Positions 11,950 to 24,626 of a DNA stretch of 64,000 nt are shown here, one piece after another (positions within the stretch are counted from its first letter, which is position 1; every line of letters starts with the position of its first letter). The stretch covers positions 80,709,395-80,773,394 of the forward strand of contig CM077676.1 in NCBI GenBank assembly GCA_039707655.1. Direction: 5' to 3'. A program made the translations under genes and the position numbers. This DNA comes from Elymus sibiricus. Its lineage: Eukaryota; Streptophyta; Magnoliopsida; Poales; Poaceae. A model generated the notes under the pieces. That model did no database searches and was not told where the DNA came from. It saw only the letters and a program-made list of their open reading frames with translations.

Positions 11950-14900
11950 TGTGACACCCTGGTTTTTCCCAGCTTTTCTTTTCAAAATTTAATTGACAAT
12001 TTTAGTTGGAATTTGGCTTGGATTTGTTCTGAATGGCTCTATGGACTTAAAATTTGGGAAGATTTTCTTGATTTTCTTTCCCAAGTGACTCAGGCCCTCA
12101 AAAGCTTCTCTCAAGTCATGTCACTTCCATTCTTGCTCAATCTCAATTTTATTCTAATCTAATATTTCTTTTTTCCATTAAGGGAATAACCCTTTGAGCA
12201 CTAGGTTGTGAAGCAACCTATATTTCTGTTCTCCCAAAAATCCCAAGAAAATTCTCATAAATCCTTTGCACCATGTGAACCTTGGATATGTGAAAATATT
12301 CAAGATTTACTCCTCATGGTGAGCACAACATCCAATCTTTGATTCTGGTCATAATTTCAGTTTGTGAGGCAACTATATTTTATACTGCTTCAAAAATTCT
12401 GAAATTAACCCAGGACATTCTCCTACCCATATTATCAGTCTCCACAAATTTCTGGTTCATTTCATTCAGCGAATTTCTCTATAAAATTCCTCCCACTTTC
12501 TGTCCAGTGGGAAGTGTTGTGAAGGAAGTATCCTGTACACTAATCCAATTGGATTGAAATTTTTATAGCCTGTTGGCATTCCCAAATCACCCACCAATAC
12601 CAAGTTTCAACTCCAGGAAACCATCCAAGTGAGTGCAACATCCTCAGCAAGATTTCTGGACCAGAGAGGCAGTTGTGAAGCAACCATGCTCTACACTGAT
12701 CCATTTGGTCTGAATTTTTCCCAATATATGCACCTTACTACTACACTCCAGCATGGCAAACTTTCACTCTCAAAACCCTATCTATTTTACCTCAACTTGC
12801 TGCACAAGTTTCTGTCCAGAAACTTCAATGGAAGCTATCCAGCCGTCCTAGCCACCTCCTGTCAAACCAGCTGCACCGGGAGGCCTCTGGAAGGAAGGAC
12901 TATCGCATGGACACGACCGGGCAGGCAAAAGCGCGCCGCGTGCGCCAGTGCATGCGGTGACCACGCGTCTGGCCAGGCCAAAACCGTGCTCTGACACGTT
13001 GACCGCGTCGGGCGCGACTGCTGCGGCCACCTCTCGATGCCTCTCCTTGTCCCGTCGTGCCGACGTCGTCGCCGCCGTCCACCTGGCCCACCTGGAACCC
13101 TCTACCCCGTCCGGCGAGGCTCGCCGCCGCACACGGCCAAGTGCACACACGGGCGGCACAGTGGTCGTACGGTGTGAGCTGGCTGGCAGCTTCCCGGCGA
13201 GCCGTCGCCTTGCGCTTTAACTCCCCGACCTCTCTCGTCGCTTCGCCTCGCTCCACGACGGCCACCTCACCGTACCCGCTCTGGCAACGTGTCCGCGGTG
13301 CCGAGCAGCTCGGCCCCCCCTCGTTCACCTATAAAAGGCCCTCCCCGGCCTCGTCTCTCTGCACCACTCCACTCCTCTCCCTCTCAATCGCCACCAACAG
13401 CGCCAGGGCAGGCCGGAGAGCCCTCCTTCTTCGTCTCCGGCGAAGAGCTCTGCCGCTCTGCTCCTGCTCCACCCACTCACCTCCGCCCACCCCAGCTCCA
13501 GCTGAGGCCACCCCCAAGCTCGTGGCACTCTATTGACCCGTCCCAGCCCTTTCCCAGCCCGATAGCTCGCCGGAGTCGCCGGATCGATCGCCACCCGAAG
13601 CTCGCCGTCGCCTGAGGCGAAGGGGGCGACCACGTCCGGCCACTGTTCGAGGAGCTGCGGGTACGGGAGTGCTCACCGGCGTCCGCCCGATCCATCCCCG
13701 CTCTTGCCCAGCTCCGCCGCAGCCTCTACGCCGGTGAACTTCGCCGGTGAGTCCCACCGCCCTCTGTTCCCTCTCCCTCTCTGTTTAAACCTGGCACACG
13801 GGCCCCACCCGTTAGCGATTCCTTTCACTTCCGAAGCGGTACGTTAGTGGAAACGCCCAGCCGGTTTACGTCTTCGACGTGGCCGTCTGAGGTTTTTCCG
13901 ATTTTCGGTTTAAATTCAAATTTAATCAGTAGTTTGACTAACTTTGACCAGCTCTAACTTTTAAACCATAAGTCCAAATGAGTTCATTCTTTTTGCATTA
14001 TTTTTCTTATGAGCTCCTCTTTCTGGTGTAAAATTTTGGTATTTTCTCTACTGTTTAGAATTTCTGGTTTAAAAATAAAATGCTTTATGTGGTATTTGAA
14101 AATGCTTTCAAAAATGCTTTTCAGATTGTTTGAGTTCTTGGTGAAGACTAGGAGTACTCCCACACTTCCTTGGTGCAAGGCAAGCCACAACTCTCATTTG
14201 CATAATTGCATTGAATTATCATGGCTTAAATAATTATTTTATGAAAAATATGAATTATTTATGAATGGATTAATTCATGTAATGCTTTGAAGATTTTGGA
14301 TAAGTTACTGTCATGATGATGATGGGATTATAGGGTAGTAGTAGATTTCCAGATATATGTGGTAATGCTGTTGGACTGTGAGATTACCGTCTATGATTAT
14401 TTTGTGTTTCCTCCCATATTGCATATATGGGATCTGTAGTAGAAGTTGATCATGATGCTCATTGGATTTCTAGTTGGTTATGGTGGTAACTTGGATCACT
14501 TGTATATCGGAGTGTCAGTGACGACTATGATTCTCGGGGATAAATTTCTTCATCGTTGATCAAGTGCCACTAAACCAAACTTTCCAGTGCAGCCACACCT
14601 GCCGAAATGGGACGGCCTTGACTTGGTTTAGCAGCGTGCTCTTTTATCGGTACCACCAAAGAGGGGAGGTTATGCGTGCGTGTTGCCCTGATCAGGTAGA
14701 CGACGATAACCTTGTGAGCCCTGTTTGGTTTTTGAGCTTAGGTCCCCGTTTGGGATAGTTGGTTGGCCACGACAGTGGCAGGTGTCAAGAGTGACACAGG
14801 GGCCACCCAGGGCATGACTCCGGGAGAGGATGATTGTCGGTGGTACGATGGAGAGTCACGGGTTAGGCAAGTTTCGTTGGAGCAGCACCGGTCCACCCGA

Positions 14901-15719
14901 ATGGGAGCATGAGGCCAGGAGCTCCATAGTGTGGGTAACATGCGCAACCTCTGCAGAGTGTAAGAATCTATTCGAATAGCCGAGTCCACGGTATTGGACA
15001 CAGTTCGTACTAAGTCACACTGTCTGATCAACACCAATGAAGGAATGACATCCTAATGATGGCAGAACTCGTCTCAGTATAGTTAGGGGACCGATGGTTA
15101 CGGACCGCTAGTAATTGCTGAGGATGATTCTTGGGGACGATTATCAGAAGTTCTCAAGGTGACCATGAGTTGGTCACGAGAATAAGTGGTTCAGTCATGT
15201 GGCTCAGGACAAAGTGGTTCTGTAGTGGTAACAAGTTTGACGGTAGTAGCAATAGCATGTTATTATTATTTTTCCACCCTTTTAGTGGCATTTAAATCTG
15301 AGTTAATCATGACTGCTATGACATTGTTATGCCTTGATGCTCTTGATTGTTGCGAGCTTGCGAGTACATTCAAAGTACTCACCTGGCGTGTCATGCCAGT
15401 TTGCAGGTGCTGCCATGTTTGCTTAGTGGGGATGTTCGTGTTGCGAGCTAGGACGTGTCCCAGCCAGAGTCCCTGCGGATTGGAGTCCATTTTGACGCCG
15501 TAATTCTGCTGCCAGGATTCGAGCCGCTGCTAGCATAGGATTATTATAGCAAGCGTAGCTTTGCCAAGGCAACCCTTTGTAATATCTCAAACCCTTGTAC
15601 CCCAACTATTTGTAATAAAGAGCTGATTTGTTCTATGCCAAGCAGTGCCGTATTCCAGAAGACTTGATCTCTGGGCTGGAATACGGGGTGCTCCGGTGAC
15701 TCTAAGCCGGGGTGCCACA
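11950..15719 (+). repeat. Z 5' LTR
   Basis: Very similar to 20031-23782. The GC-rich part (about 12900-13750) contains the likely promoter. Open frames there recur in the other LTR with altered frames and lengths and are not counted as genes. CTATTCGAATAG (14968-14979) and GAGTAC...GTACTC (15362-15382) match motifs in M. Confidence 0.92.
13329..13338 (+). promoter_or_regulatory. Z LTR TATA box
   Basis: CTATAAAAGG stands in GC-rich sequence, followed about 30 bp later by a pyrimidine-rich CTCTCTGCACC segment, a plausible transcription start. It is present at the equivalent place near 21391 in the 3' LTR. Confidence 0.6.
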
Positions 15720-15722
15720 AGG

Positions 15723-15737
15723 TTTGGTATCAGAGCA
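15723..15737 (+). other. Z primer binding site (tRNA-iMet type)
   Basis: TTGGTATCAGAGC lies a few bases after the 5' LTR end, the classical initiator tRNA-Met complement. Confidence 0.85.
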
Positions 15738-15899
15738 GGTCTGGCTATAGGACACCCTAGCTAACCCGGACATTAGAAACCGTTAGTTTAGAGTCCAACC
15801 TGCTTGTGTGTTGCATCTGAATGGCTGCACTTGGTTATTGCATTTGTTTGTTACATGGCATGCATATAGATTTGGCTCACTAATTAGTTGATTTTGTAG

Positions 15900-16457
15900 A
15901 TGGAATCCGTTCCGATTGACTACAACTCAGCCCCTGCACCACTCAGCTTCGCATCCCTGCTTTGGGATGTCTGGCGTCTTCTCTATCCTAGTGGGGAGAT
16001 GCCAAGGTACCAAGTGTTCCAGACCCCGCTTGCGGGACTGGTGCTTGAGTATCATGCTAATGTCATTCTGTCAGTCGACTTACCTTTGGGGAAGAGCACC
16101 TATATTCTCCATGGTGGTTATGCCTCTACCCCAGATCGCGATGTCCAACTTGCCGCTCTGGCAGGCCTCACTATTCTTCGTCATCAGGAAAGCGCGATGC
16201 AGGAGAATCGTGCCTTCCACTACTATCCCACCATGTCCACCACTCCCAGACGGATTAGATTTCCTCCTGTCCGCTCAGATGACGATGTCGTTGTGGCATA
16301 CATGTCTCGTTGCATGGTCGCAAAGTACCTCCTCATCGATTAGCTAGTCCGAGATGCAACTCATGCCCGGAGAGCCCTTGGTATGGCTTTAGCGCCGTCG
16401 ACCTCTCCACCAGCTCCTTCTCTCTCCAGCAACCCGCCATCCAACCCTAGTACCTAA
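15900..16457 (+). pseudogene. Z short ORF of unknown function, with an in-frame stop
   Basis: The frame starts MESVPIDYNSAP directly after a splice-acceptor-like TTTTGTAG and runs 147 residues to a TAG at 16341. It then stays open in the same frame for a further 37 residues (LVRDATHARRALGM, then a Ser/Pro-rich tail) to TAA at 16455. The position just after the primer site is where gag normally starts, but I recognise no Gag domain, zinc knuckle or other motif. It could be a truncated Gag N-terminus or an element-specific ORF. Confidence 0.5.
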
Positions 16458-17527
16458 GTATCCACGGGGATCATGTTGCATGAGTTGTGGTAGTGCCAAG
16501 TGCTGTAAATTACCCTGAGTAGCAATAAAGTGTGGTTTTGCGAGTTTGGTGCTTTTCCTTGAAAAGTCTTTATTTGCTCTTTTTTGGTTTTTCGGTGTCA
16601 TACTACCTTCTCTATGGAAGTTGCTCATCAACTATCGGACACGAAGAGATAATGAGGATTGTAAGTACTTGGAGGTTAAGTTGAGCAGTATGAAATTCTC
16701 AGGATCATATTGCCTGGGGGGCCATTTGGTTGAAAACAAACAGTAATCTGAATTGACTATTAGTGTCAAGTTTACATCGATGATGCAATTGTCATAGCAG
16801 TAGTGGTTAAACAAGCAGGAAGACCAGTGTGTGTAAGGCTAGTAATATGTTTACCGTACAAGTTGGAATTCAAGAAGGATAGTCGGCCAACTCTTCCACA
16901 GGTAACCAATAAGCGGAGTGCGAGGATGTATATACGTAGCAGCATGGCACCGTAAGAAACTTTTGGTATAAGCAATCCAGTCGTCCTCTGCACGCCAGCA
17001 GAGAAACTTACGAGGCAAGGCTCTTCGAGTCTTCCTCATTACGATATGTCGATGGCTTCCAGCACAAGATACCCTATCTTCTTCGGTAAGCTACCGTGGG
17101 AAAACTTCCAGCATAAGGTACAGAGTCTTCCTCGATAAGTAACCAGGAGGGAAAGTTTCTGGGGAACGCTACCCAGCCTTTTTCAGCACGCTATTTTGGC
17201 AGAAGCTTTGAGCACAAGCTATCCAGTCTTCTTCAGCACGATACTCGATGGCTTCCAACACAAGCTATCCAATCTTCGTCAGCACGGTATTACAAACAGT
17301 TGGCAGCATTGGTATAAGTTAGTACACGGTGTGTTGGTAGTGCATCTTGAGAAGCTAAGTCATAATTGCTTGGTCAGAAATATGAGCTGGTCAGGACACA
17401 AAAATCGGCCTTGGGAAATCAGATGCTCAGCTACACATGCTTCTATATACATTGTGGAGTATTGACCGAGTCATGACAGTCACTCGTACGGAAGTAACTA
17501 CGTTTGCGCCGGACTACCAAAGGAAGG
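16458..17527 (+). repeat. Z internal non-coding region with degenerate repeats
   Basis: No gene is recognised. At about 17045-17300 a degenerate unit of roughly 60 bp recurs four or five times; its core reads like AGCACAAGCTATCCAGTCTT followed by CTTCAGCACG. Confidence 0.55.
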
Positions 17528-18475
17528 TGTCGGGGGGATGACCCCCGGGTAGGCAACGGAGCCCGAATCCCTTTCGGAAAATCATCAGAGCAAGACAAGT
17601 CCCTCTGGCCGGCATGCCAAGCACGCCAGCTCCCCAGCGCGAGCCGGCTCGGCGTGGCAACCCGGCCTGGCCGGCTGGCCCATGCCGGCTGGCCGCGAGG
17701 CGGCGAAGCCTTAGCGACGAAGCAAGCGGTGCTACAGCGCTCCTCCCTTTACCCTGACAGAGCAGGTGAGACTGCAGCTTTCCTTGCGCCCCCGCCCGAG
17801 GCGGGCGGTGTCAGTGAGGCGCGGTCCTGTAGAAACGGCGGCGCCGACCTCCCTCTGACGATGGACAAGACGCGTCGCAGTGCCTCGAACCCAGACTGAC
17901 GAGACAAGACCCGTCACGATGCCCGCGCCAGGTAGGTGCGGAGCACCTGGCGGCCCGGCACCCGGCGACCCGGCATCCCGGCATCTGGCGACCCGGCGAC
18001 CCGGCCACCGGATCCTGGTCAATGACACCAGGGGCCCGCGCCTCTGGTACGCTACCGTTGTAACCCTGGGGGTCGGCCTATAAGACCCCCAGGGAGGCCT
18101 CCGTGCAGAGGGATCGGGTTTTAGTGGCTGAGAGTTTGAGTTAGTGCGGTAAGGTCAGTTCTCACCCTAGCTAGCTCTCTCCAGATCACGAACACTCGCA
18201 CAGGAGAGGCAGAACGGTGGCTTAGCCCCTTCTCCCTCCTCCGTCCAAGCAGCTCCAGGAGCGACTCTGTAACCTCTGTGCTTATCAGCTCACACGGCAG
18301 GAGTAGGGGTGTTACCTCTCCAGAGGGCCCCGAACCTGGGTACGTCTTGTGTCCCGCACTCGCTCGTGCCAACCTCGCCTCCGGAACCCACCAGCGTCCT
18401 ATCGTAGCCCCACCTCATAAGCCATCTCATGGCATCTGCCGTGAATCACGCACCCCCAGCGAGAATACCACGACA
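17528..18475 (+). mobile_element. Solo LTR W in Z
   Basis: It begins TGTCGGGGGGATGACC and ends ACCACGACA, so the ends form a TGTCG/CGACA inverted repeat. It is flanked by perfect GAAGG duplications (17523-17527 and 18476-18480). It is 948 bp and GC-rich, with a plausible TATA (CCTATAAGACC near 18078). There is no internal domain or second LTR, so it is a solo LTR left by LTR-LTR recombination. Family not named. Open frames inside are not credible genes. Confidence 0.9.
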
Positions 18476-18480
18476 GAAGG

Positions 18481-20030
18481 TAAGGATCCAACACCTGCAT
18501 AAGTTATGCAAATGAACGAAGGCCAGTATAACTATCAGCAAGTTGGGAGGACTCACAAGCTGTGAAGTAAGACAATTTGGAGCAACAATTTAGGCAGTGG
18601 ATACCAAGGTACTTATGAACTTGGTATATGGTCCCGATGAACCCTTGCTTGCTTTTCCTTGGAAACGGCACCACGCCCGTGTGCTGAGCTGTTTTTCGGC
18701 CGTTCAGGGTGGATGCCGACAGTATATTTCTCTTTTCAGCAACTGTCCTGTGTTCTGGGCTGTTTTTCGGCCGTCTCAGGCAGCTGTTGAGTTTCTTTTG
18801 GTAGTGGTGACTCTACATTCTAAGCTGTTCTTCGGCCGTCTTAGGGAGCTGCTACACTCTTTTTATCAACATGGTCTCATGCTCTGAGCTGCTTTCCAGC
18901 CGTCTTGAGCCAAGATTGAATTACTCCAGTAAAAATCCCAGATCTGAGTTGTAAAGACCGTTCTGGTGGCCACTGGTTTATTTACCGATTTCATGCAAGA
19001 GGTTCGGCGGACCAATGCCTTACCACTACAGCTTGTGAGATGAAAAGCTTGCCAGATAAGTGTGACTGCACTAGGTTAAGGACCAGGCATGCTTGCCGAA
19101 ATATTGCACCTGATAACACCCATGGTCATATGAAAAGTTGGGGGAGTACGTGACCAAGTTTCTGTGGCACAGGAATCAGGAAAGAGAACAATAAAGGAGA
19201 GCAAGACTGAAGATGTAGGTGTGATGATCATTTCAGAAACAACATGATACGAATACCTAAGATGGGCTAATTTGTATAAATCATCATGAATACACCACCA
19301 AGTGGTCTGTTTCGCTCTGTATGGAAGGATTTCATATCAAGCATCGCAAGACCTATGGATATCTCGACAGAATGGGCGCTTGCAGTGCTATACAACAACT
19401 TCGGATCAAATGCCCACGCATGCGCTCCCCTGTCATGAGCAAGGTTATTCGGCCAGGACTACCGTCAGTCAAGGTATTACTATAAGGTATTAATCCTTTG
19501 GACATGACGAATAGCAGCCAAATTGTCAACACAGAATGGAGACAAAATAGTCAGCTCAGAGGAATCAGCCACCCTGCAAGCAGTCAGACCCCACCAGGGA
19601 AAAACATGGTGATTCTCAGCATTGTAACTCGATACAATAACCAGTTGGGTTGTGTCCACTAAGGAAAGTTGTTCATAATCCTTATTGGTACCAGACGGGA
19701 ACAGGACATGCTCATTAAACATAGCTCCCAGACTCATGGGAAGGGTGACTTACTCCAGTCAGGAAAACATGCCAGATGAATCAGCAGACATAGAAATAAT
19801 GAAGTCAACATAATATGGGATATGCGGGGAAAGATCTGTCACAATGTGGGTGCGATAAAGCAAACCACCCCAGGGTAAGAAAGTCAGGCCATATGAAATT
19901 CGTGGGGAAACATTATATCAAGAAAAAGGATACCGGGTTGGAACCGGTTTTCCTTAAAGGCAGAATATTCATATTGGTTCCCTAAGCAACCAAATCTCGA
20001 GGACGAGATTTATCCTAAGGGGGGTAGGTT
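18481..20030 (+). repeat. Z internal non-coding region, 3' part
   Basis: At 18681-18905 a degenerate tandem repeat of about 65 bp occurs four times, with a core like GAGCTGTTTTTCGGCCGTC (cores near 18685, 18757, 18821, 18886). The region ends in CTCGAGGACGAGATTT and a purine-rich AAGGGGGGTAGG just before the 3' LTR, which is the PPT. No pol domain is visible. Confidence 0.6.
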
Positions 20031-23000
20031 TGTGACACCCTGGTTTTTCCCAGCTTTTCTTTTCAAAATTTAATTGACAATTTTAGTTGGAATTTGGCTT
20101 GGATTTGTTCTGAATGGCTCTATGGACTTAAAATTTGGGAAGATTTTCTTGATTTTCTTTCCCAAGTGACTCAGGCCCTCAAAAGCTTCTCTCAAGTCAT
20201 GTCACTTCCATTCTTGCTCAATCTCAATTTTATTCTAATCTAATATTCCTTTTTTCCATTAAGGGAATAACCCTTTGAGCTCTAGGTTGTGAAGCAACCT
20301 ATATTTCTGTTCTCCCAAAAATCCCAAGAAAATTCTCATAAATCATTTGCACCATGTGAACCTTGGATGTGTGAAAATATTCAAGATTTACTCCTCATGG
20401 TGAGCACAGCATCGAATCTTTGATTCTGGTCATAATTTTAGTTTGTGAGGTAACTATATTTTATACTGCTTCAAAAATTCTGAAATTAATCCAGGACATT
20501 CTCCTACCCATATTATCAGTCTCCACAAATTTCTGGCTCATTTCATTCAGCCAATTTCTCTATAAAATTCCTCCCAGTTTCTGTCCAGTGGGAAGTGTTG
20601 TGAAGGAAGTACCCTGTACACTAATCCAATTGGACTGAAATTTTTATAGCATGTTGGCATTCCCAAATCACCCACCAATACCAAGTTTCAACTCCAGGAA
20701 CCCATCCAAGTGAGTGCAACATCCTCAGCAAGATTTCTGGACCAGAGAGGCAGTTGTGAAGCAACCATGCTCTACACTGATCCATTTGGTCTGAATTTTT
20801 TCCAGTATATGCACCTTACTACTACACTCCAGCATGGCAAACTTTCACTCTCAAAACCCTATCCATTTTACCTCAACTTGTTGCACAAGTTTCTGTCCAG
20901 AAACTTTCATGGAAGCTATCCAGCCGTCCTAGCCACCTCCTGTCAAACCAGCTGCACCGGGAGGCCTCTGGAAGGAAGGACTATCGCATGGACATGACCG
21001 GGCAAGCCAGAGCACACCGCGTGCGCCAGTGCACGCGGTGACCACACGTCTGGCCAGGCCAAAACCGTGCTCTGCACATTGACCGCGTCGGGCGCGACTG
21101 CTGCGGCCACCTCTCGATGCCTCTCCTTGTCCCGTCGTGCCGACATCGTCACCGCCGTCCACCTGGCCCACCTAGAATTCTCTACCCCCTCCGGCGAGGC
21201 TCGCCGCTGCACACGGCCAAGTGCACGCACGGGCGGCACAGTGGCCGTACGGTGTGAGCTGGCTGGCAGCTTCCCAGCTTTAACTCCCCGACCTCTCTCG
21301 TCGCTTCGCCTCGCTCCACGACGGCCACCTCACCGAACCCGCTCTGGCGACGTGTCCGCGGCACCGAGCGGCTTGGCCACCCCTCGTTCACCTATAAAAG
21401 GCCCTCCCCGGCCTCATCTCTCTGCACCACTCCACTCCTCTCCCTCTCAATCGCCACCAACAGCGCCAGGGCAGGCCGGAGAGCCCTCCTTCTTCATCTC
21501 CGGTGAAGAGCTCCGCCGCTCTGCTCCTGCTCCACCCACTCACCTCCGCCCACCCCAGCTCCAGCTGAGGCCACCCCCGAGCTCGTGGCACTCCATTGAC
21601 CCGTCCCAGCCCTTTCCCAGCCCGAGTGCTCGCCGGAGTCGCCGGATCGATCGCCACCCGAAGCTCGCCGCCGCCTGAGACGAAGGGGCGACCACGTTCG
21701 GCCACTGTTCGAGGAGCTGCGGGTATGGGAGTGCTCACCGGCGTCCGCCCGATCCATCCCCGCCCTTGCCCAGCTCCGCCGCAGCCTCTATGCCGGTGAA
21801 CTTTGTCGGTGAGTCCCGCTGCCCTCTGTTCCCTCTCCCTCTCTGTTTAAACCTGGCACACGGCCCCACCCATCAGCAACTCCTTTCGCTTCCGAAGCGG
21901 TACGTTAGTGGAAACGCCCAGCCGGTTTACGTCTTCGACGTGGCCGTCTGAGGTTTTTCCGATTTTCGGTTTAAATTCAAATTTAATTAGTAGTTTGACT
22001 GAACTTTGACCAGCTCTAACTTTTAAACCATAAGTCCAAATGAGTTCATTCTTTTTGCATTATTTTTCTTATGAGCTCCTCTTTCTGGTGCAAAATTTTG
22101 GTATTTTTCTCTGCTGTTTAGAATTTCTGGTTTAAAAAGAATATGCTTTATGTGGTATTTGAAAATGCTTTCAAAAATGCTTTTCAGATTGTTTGAGTTC
22201 TTGGTGAAGACTAGGAGTACTCCCACACTTCCTTGGTGCAAGGCAAGCCACAACTCTCATTTGCATAATTGCATTGCAATATCATGGTTTAAATAATTAT
22301 TTTTATGCCAAATATGAATTATTTATGAATGGATTAATTCATGTAATGCTTTGAATATTTTGGATAAGTTACTGTCATGTTGATGATGGGATTATAGGGT
22401 AGTAGTAGATTTCCAGATATATGTGGTAATGCTGTTGGACTGTGAGATTACCATCTATGATTATTTTGTGTTTCCTCCCATACTGCATATATGGGATCGG
22501 TAGTAGAAGTTGATCATGATGCTCATTGGATTTCTAGTTGGTTATGGTGGTAACTTGGATCACTTGTATATCAGAGTGTCAGTGACGACTATGATTCTCG
22601 GGGATAAATTTCTTCATCGTTGATCAAGTGCCACTGAACCGAACTTTCCAGTGCAGCCACACCTGCCAGAATGGGACGGCCTTGACTTGGTCTAGCAGCG
22701 TGCTCTTTTATCGGTACCACCAAAGAGGGGAGGTTATGCGTGTGTGCTGCCCTGATCAGGTAGACGACGATAACCTTGTGAGCCCGGTTTGGTTTTTGAG
22801 CTCAGGTCCCCGTTTGGGACAGTTGGTTGGCCACGACGGTGGTAGGTGTCAAGAGTGACACAGGGGCCACCCAGGGCATAACTTCGGGGGGGGATGATTG
22901 TCGGTGGTACGATGGAGAGTCACGGGTTAGGCAAGTTTCGTTGGAGCAGCACCGGTCCACCCGAATGGGAGCATGAGGCCAGGAGCTCCATAGTGTGGGT

Positions 23001-23782
23001 AACGTGCGCAACCTCTGCAGAGTGTAAGAATCTATTCGAATAGCCGAGTCCACGGTATTGGACACAGTTCGTACTAAGTCACACTGTCTGATCAACACCA
23101 ATGAAGGAATGACGTGCTAATGATGGCAGAACTCGTCTCAGTATAGTTAGGGGACCGATGGTTACGGACCGCTAGTAATTGCTGAGGATGATTCTTGGGG
23201 ACGATTATCAGAAGTTCTCAAGGTGACCATGAGTTGGTCACGAGAATAAGTGGTTCATCATGTGGCTCAGGACAAAGTGGTTCTGTAGTGGTAACAAGTT
23301 TGACGGTAGTAGCAATAGCATGTTATTATTATTATTTTCACCCTTTTAGTGGCATTTAATCTGAGTTAATCATGACTGCTATGACATTGTTATGCCTTGA
23401 TGCTCTTGATTGTTGCGAGCTTGTGAGTACATTCAAAGTACTCACCTGGCGTGTCATGCCAGTTTGCAGGTGTTGCCATGTTTGCATAGTGGGGATGTTT
23501 GTGTTGCGAGCTAGGACGTGTCCCAGCCAGAGTCCCTGCGGAGTGGAGTCCATTTCGACACCGTAATTCTGCTGCCAGGATTCGAGCCGTTGCTAGCATA
23601 GGATTATTATAGCAAGCGTAGCTTTGCCAAGGCAACCCTTTGTAATATCTCAAACCCTTGTACCCCAACTATTTGTAATAAAGAGCTGATTTGTTCTATG
23701 CCAAGCAGTGCCGTATTCCAGAAGACTTGATCTCTGGGCTGGAATACGGGGTGCTCCGGTGACTCTGAGCCGGGGTGCCACA
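20031..23782 (+). repeat. Z 3' LTR
   Basis: Matches the 5' LTR along its length with scattered substitutions and a small deletion in the GC-rich part (near 21275, compared with 13190-13216). Ends CCGGGGTGCCACA followed by the AAGAT duplication. Confidence 0.92.
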
Positions 23783-23787
23783 AAGAT

Positions 23788-24033
23788 CCAGGCACATATA
23801 GCCATTCAAATATATTTGATCATGATTTATTATTGTTGACAATTATCTCTATGATAAATGAGTTGGGAGGCGAAACATCAATCCCCTATCTTTCTCTGTG
23901 TTCAATGGATGCTATTTGTTCTAAAAATATGCTTTGAGTATTAGCAATCATAGAAGACTATATGATAATTGAGTATGTGGAGCTCTTCCTTAGACTTTGT
24001 TGAAAATGAGATGCATTGAAATTGTTTGGTGAC
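23788..24033 (+). repeat. P internal region between Z and X
   Basis: This continues P after the Z insertion. It is the reverse complement of Y's internal sequence at about 41404-41650, which confirms that P and Y belong to the same family in opposite orientations. It ends in GTGAC, the left target duplication of X. Confidence 0.8.
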
Positions 24034-24626
24034 TGATACGTCTCCGTCCTATCTATAATTTTTGATTGTTTTATGCCAATATTCTACAACTTTCATATAT
24101 TTTTGGCAACATTTTATATTATTTTTGGGACTAACATATTAGTCTAGTGCCCAGTGCTAGTTCCTGTTTTCTGCTTGTTTTTTGTTTCACAAAAAATCCA
24201 TATCAAACGAAGTCCAAATGCAATAAAATTTTACGGAAAATTATTTTGGGAGGTAGAATCAACGCAAACGGAGGCTCACAGCCTCCACAAGCCACCTGGG
24301 CACGCCCCCCCCCCCTGGCGTGCGATGGTGCCTCGTGGGCACACCATAAGTTGGTTGGGGCTCTTCTTCGGCCGCAAGGAAGCTAATATCCGGAAAAAAA
24401 TCGTGTTAAAATTTCAGCCCGATTGAAGTTACAAATCTCCGGGAATTTAAGAAACGGTGAAAGACCAGAAAACAAGAACGCAAGACAGAAGAGAACAGAG
24501 AGAGAGAGAGATCCAATCTCGGAGGGTCTCCCGCCCCTCCGCGTGCCATGGAGGCCAAGGACCAGAGGCGAAAACCTCCTCCCATCTAGGGGGGGGAGGC
24601 CAAGCAAGAAGAAGAAGGAGGGGGGC
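24034..24626 (+). repeat. X 5' LTR, left part
   Basis: Matches the start of the 3' LTR at 58086 onward. It is interrupted at 24626 by Y; the LTR resumes at 46911 after the GGGGC duplication. Confidence 0.9.

Larger units (their letters stand above)
11950..23782 (+). mobile_element. Element Z: large Gypsy-like LTR retrotransposon in P
   Basis: Two LTRs (3,770 and 3,752 bp) begin TGTGACACCC and end GGTGCCACA, with perfect target duplications AAGAT (11945-11949 and 23783-23787). A tRNA-iMet primer site follows the 5' LTR and a G-rich PPT precedes the 3' LTR. The 4.3 kb internal part has only one short broken ORF and no pol motif, so it looks non-autonomous. It shares conserved LTR blocks with M. 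Confidence 0.93.

Noticed and set aside
12848..13757. GC-rich ORFs (up to 159 residues) repeated at about 20929-21799 (up to 203 residues)
   Set aside because: They are in Z's LTR around the TATA box and leader; frames are not conserved between the two LTRs.
17504..18502. ORFs of 65-131 residues around 17500-18500
   Set aside because: They lie in solo LTR W, whose ends and GAAGG duplications are clear.
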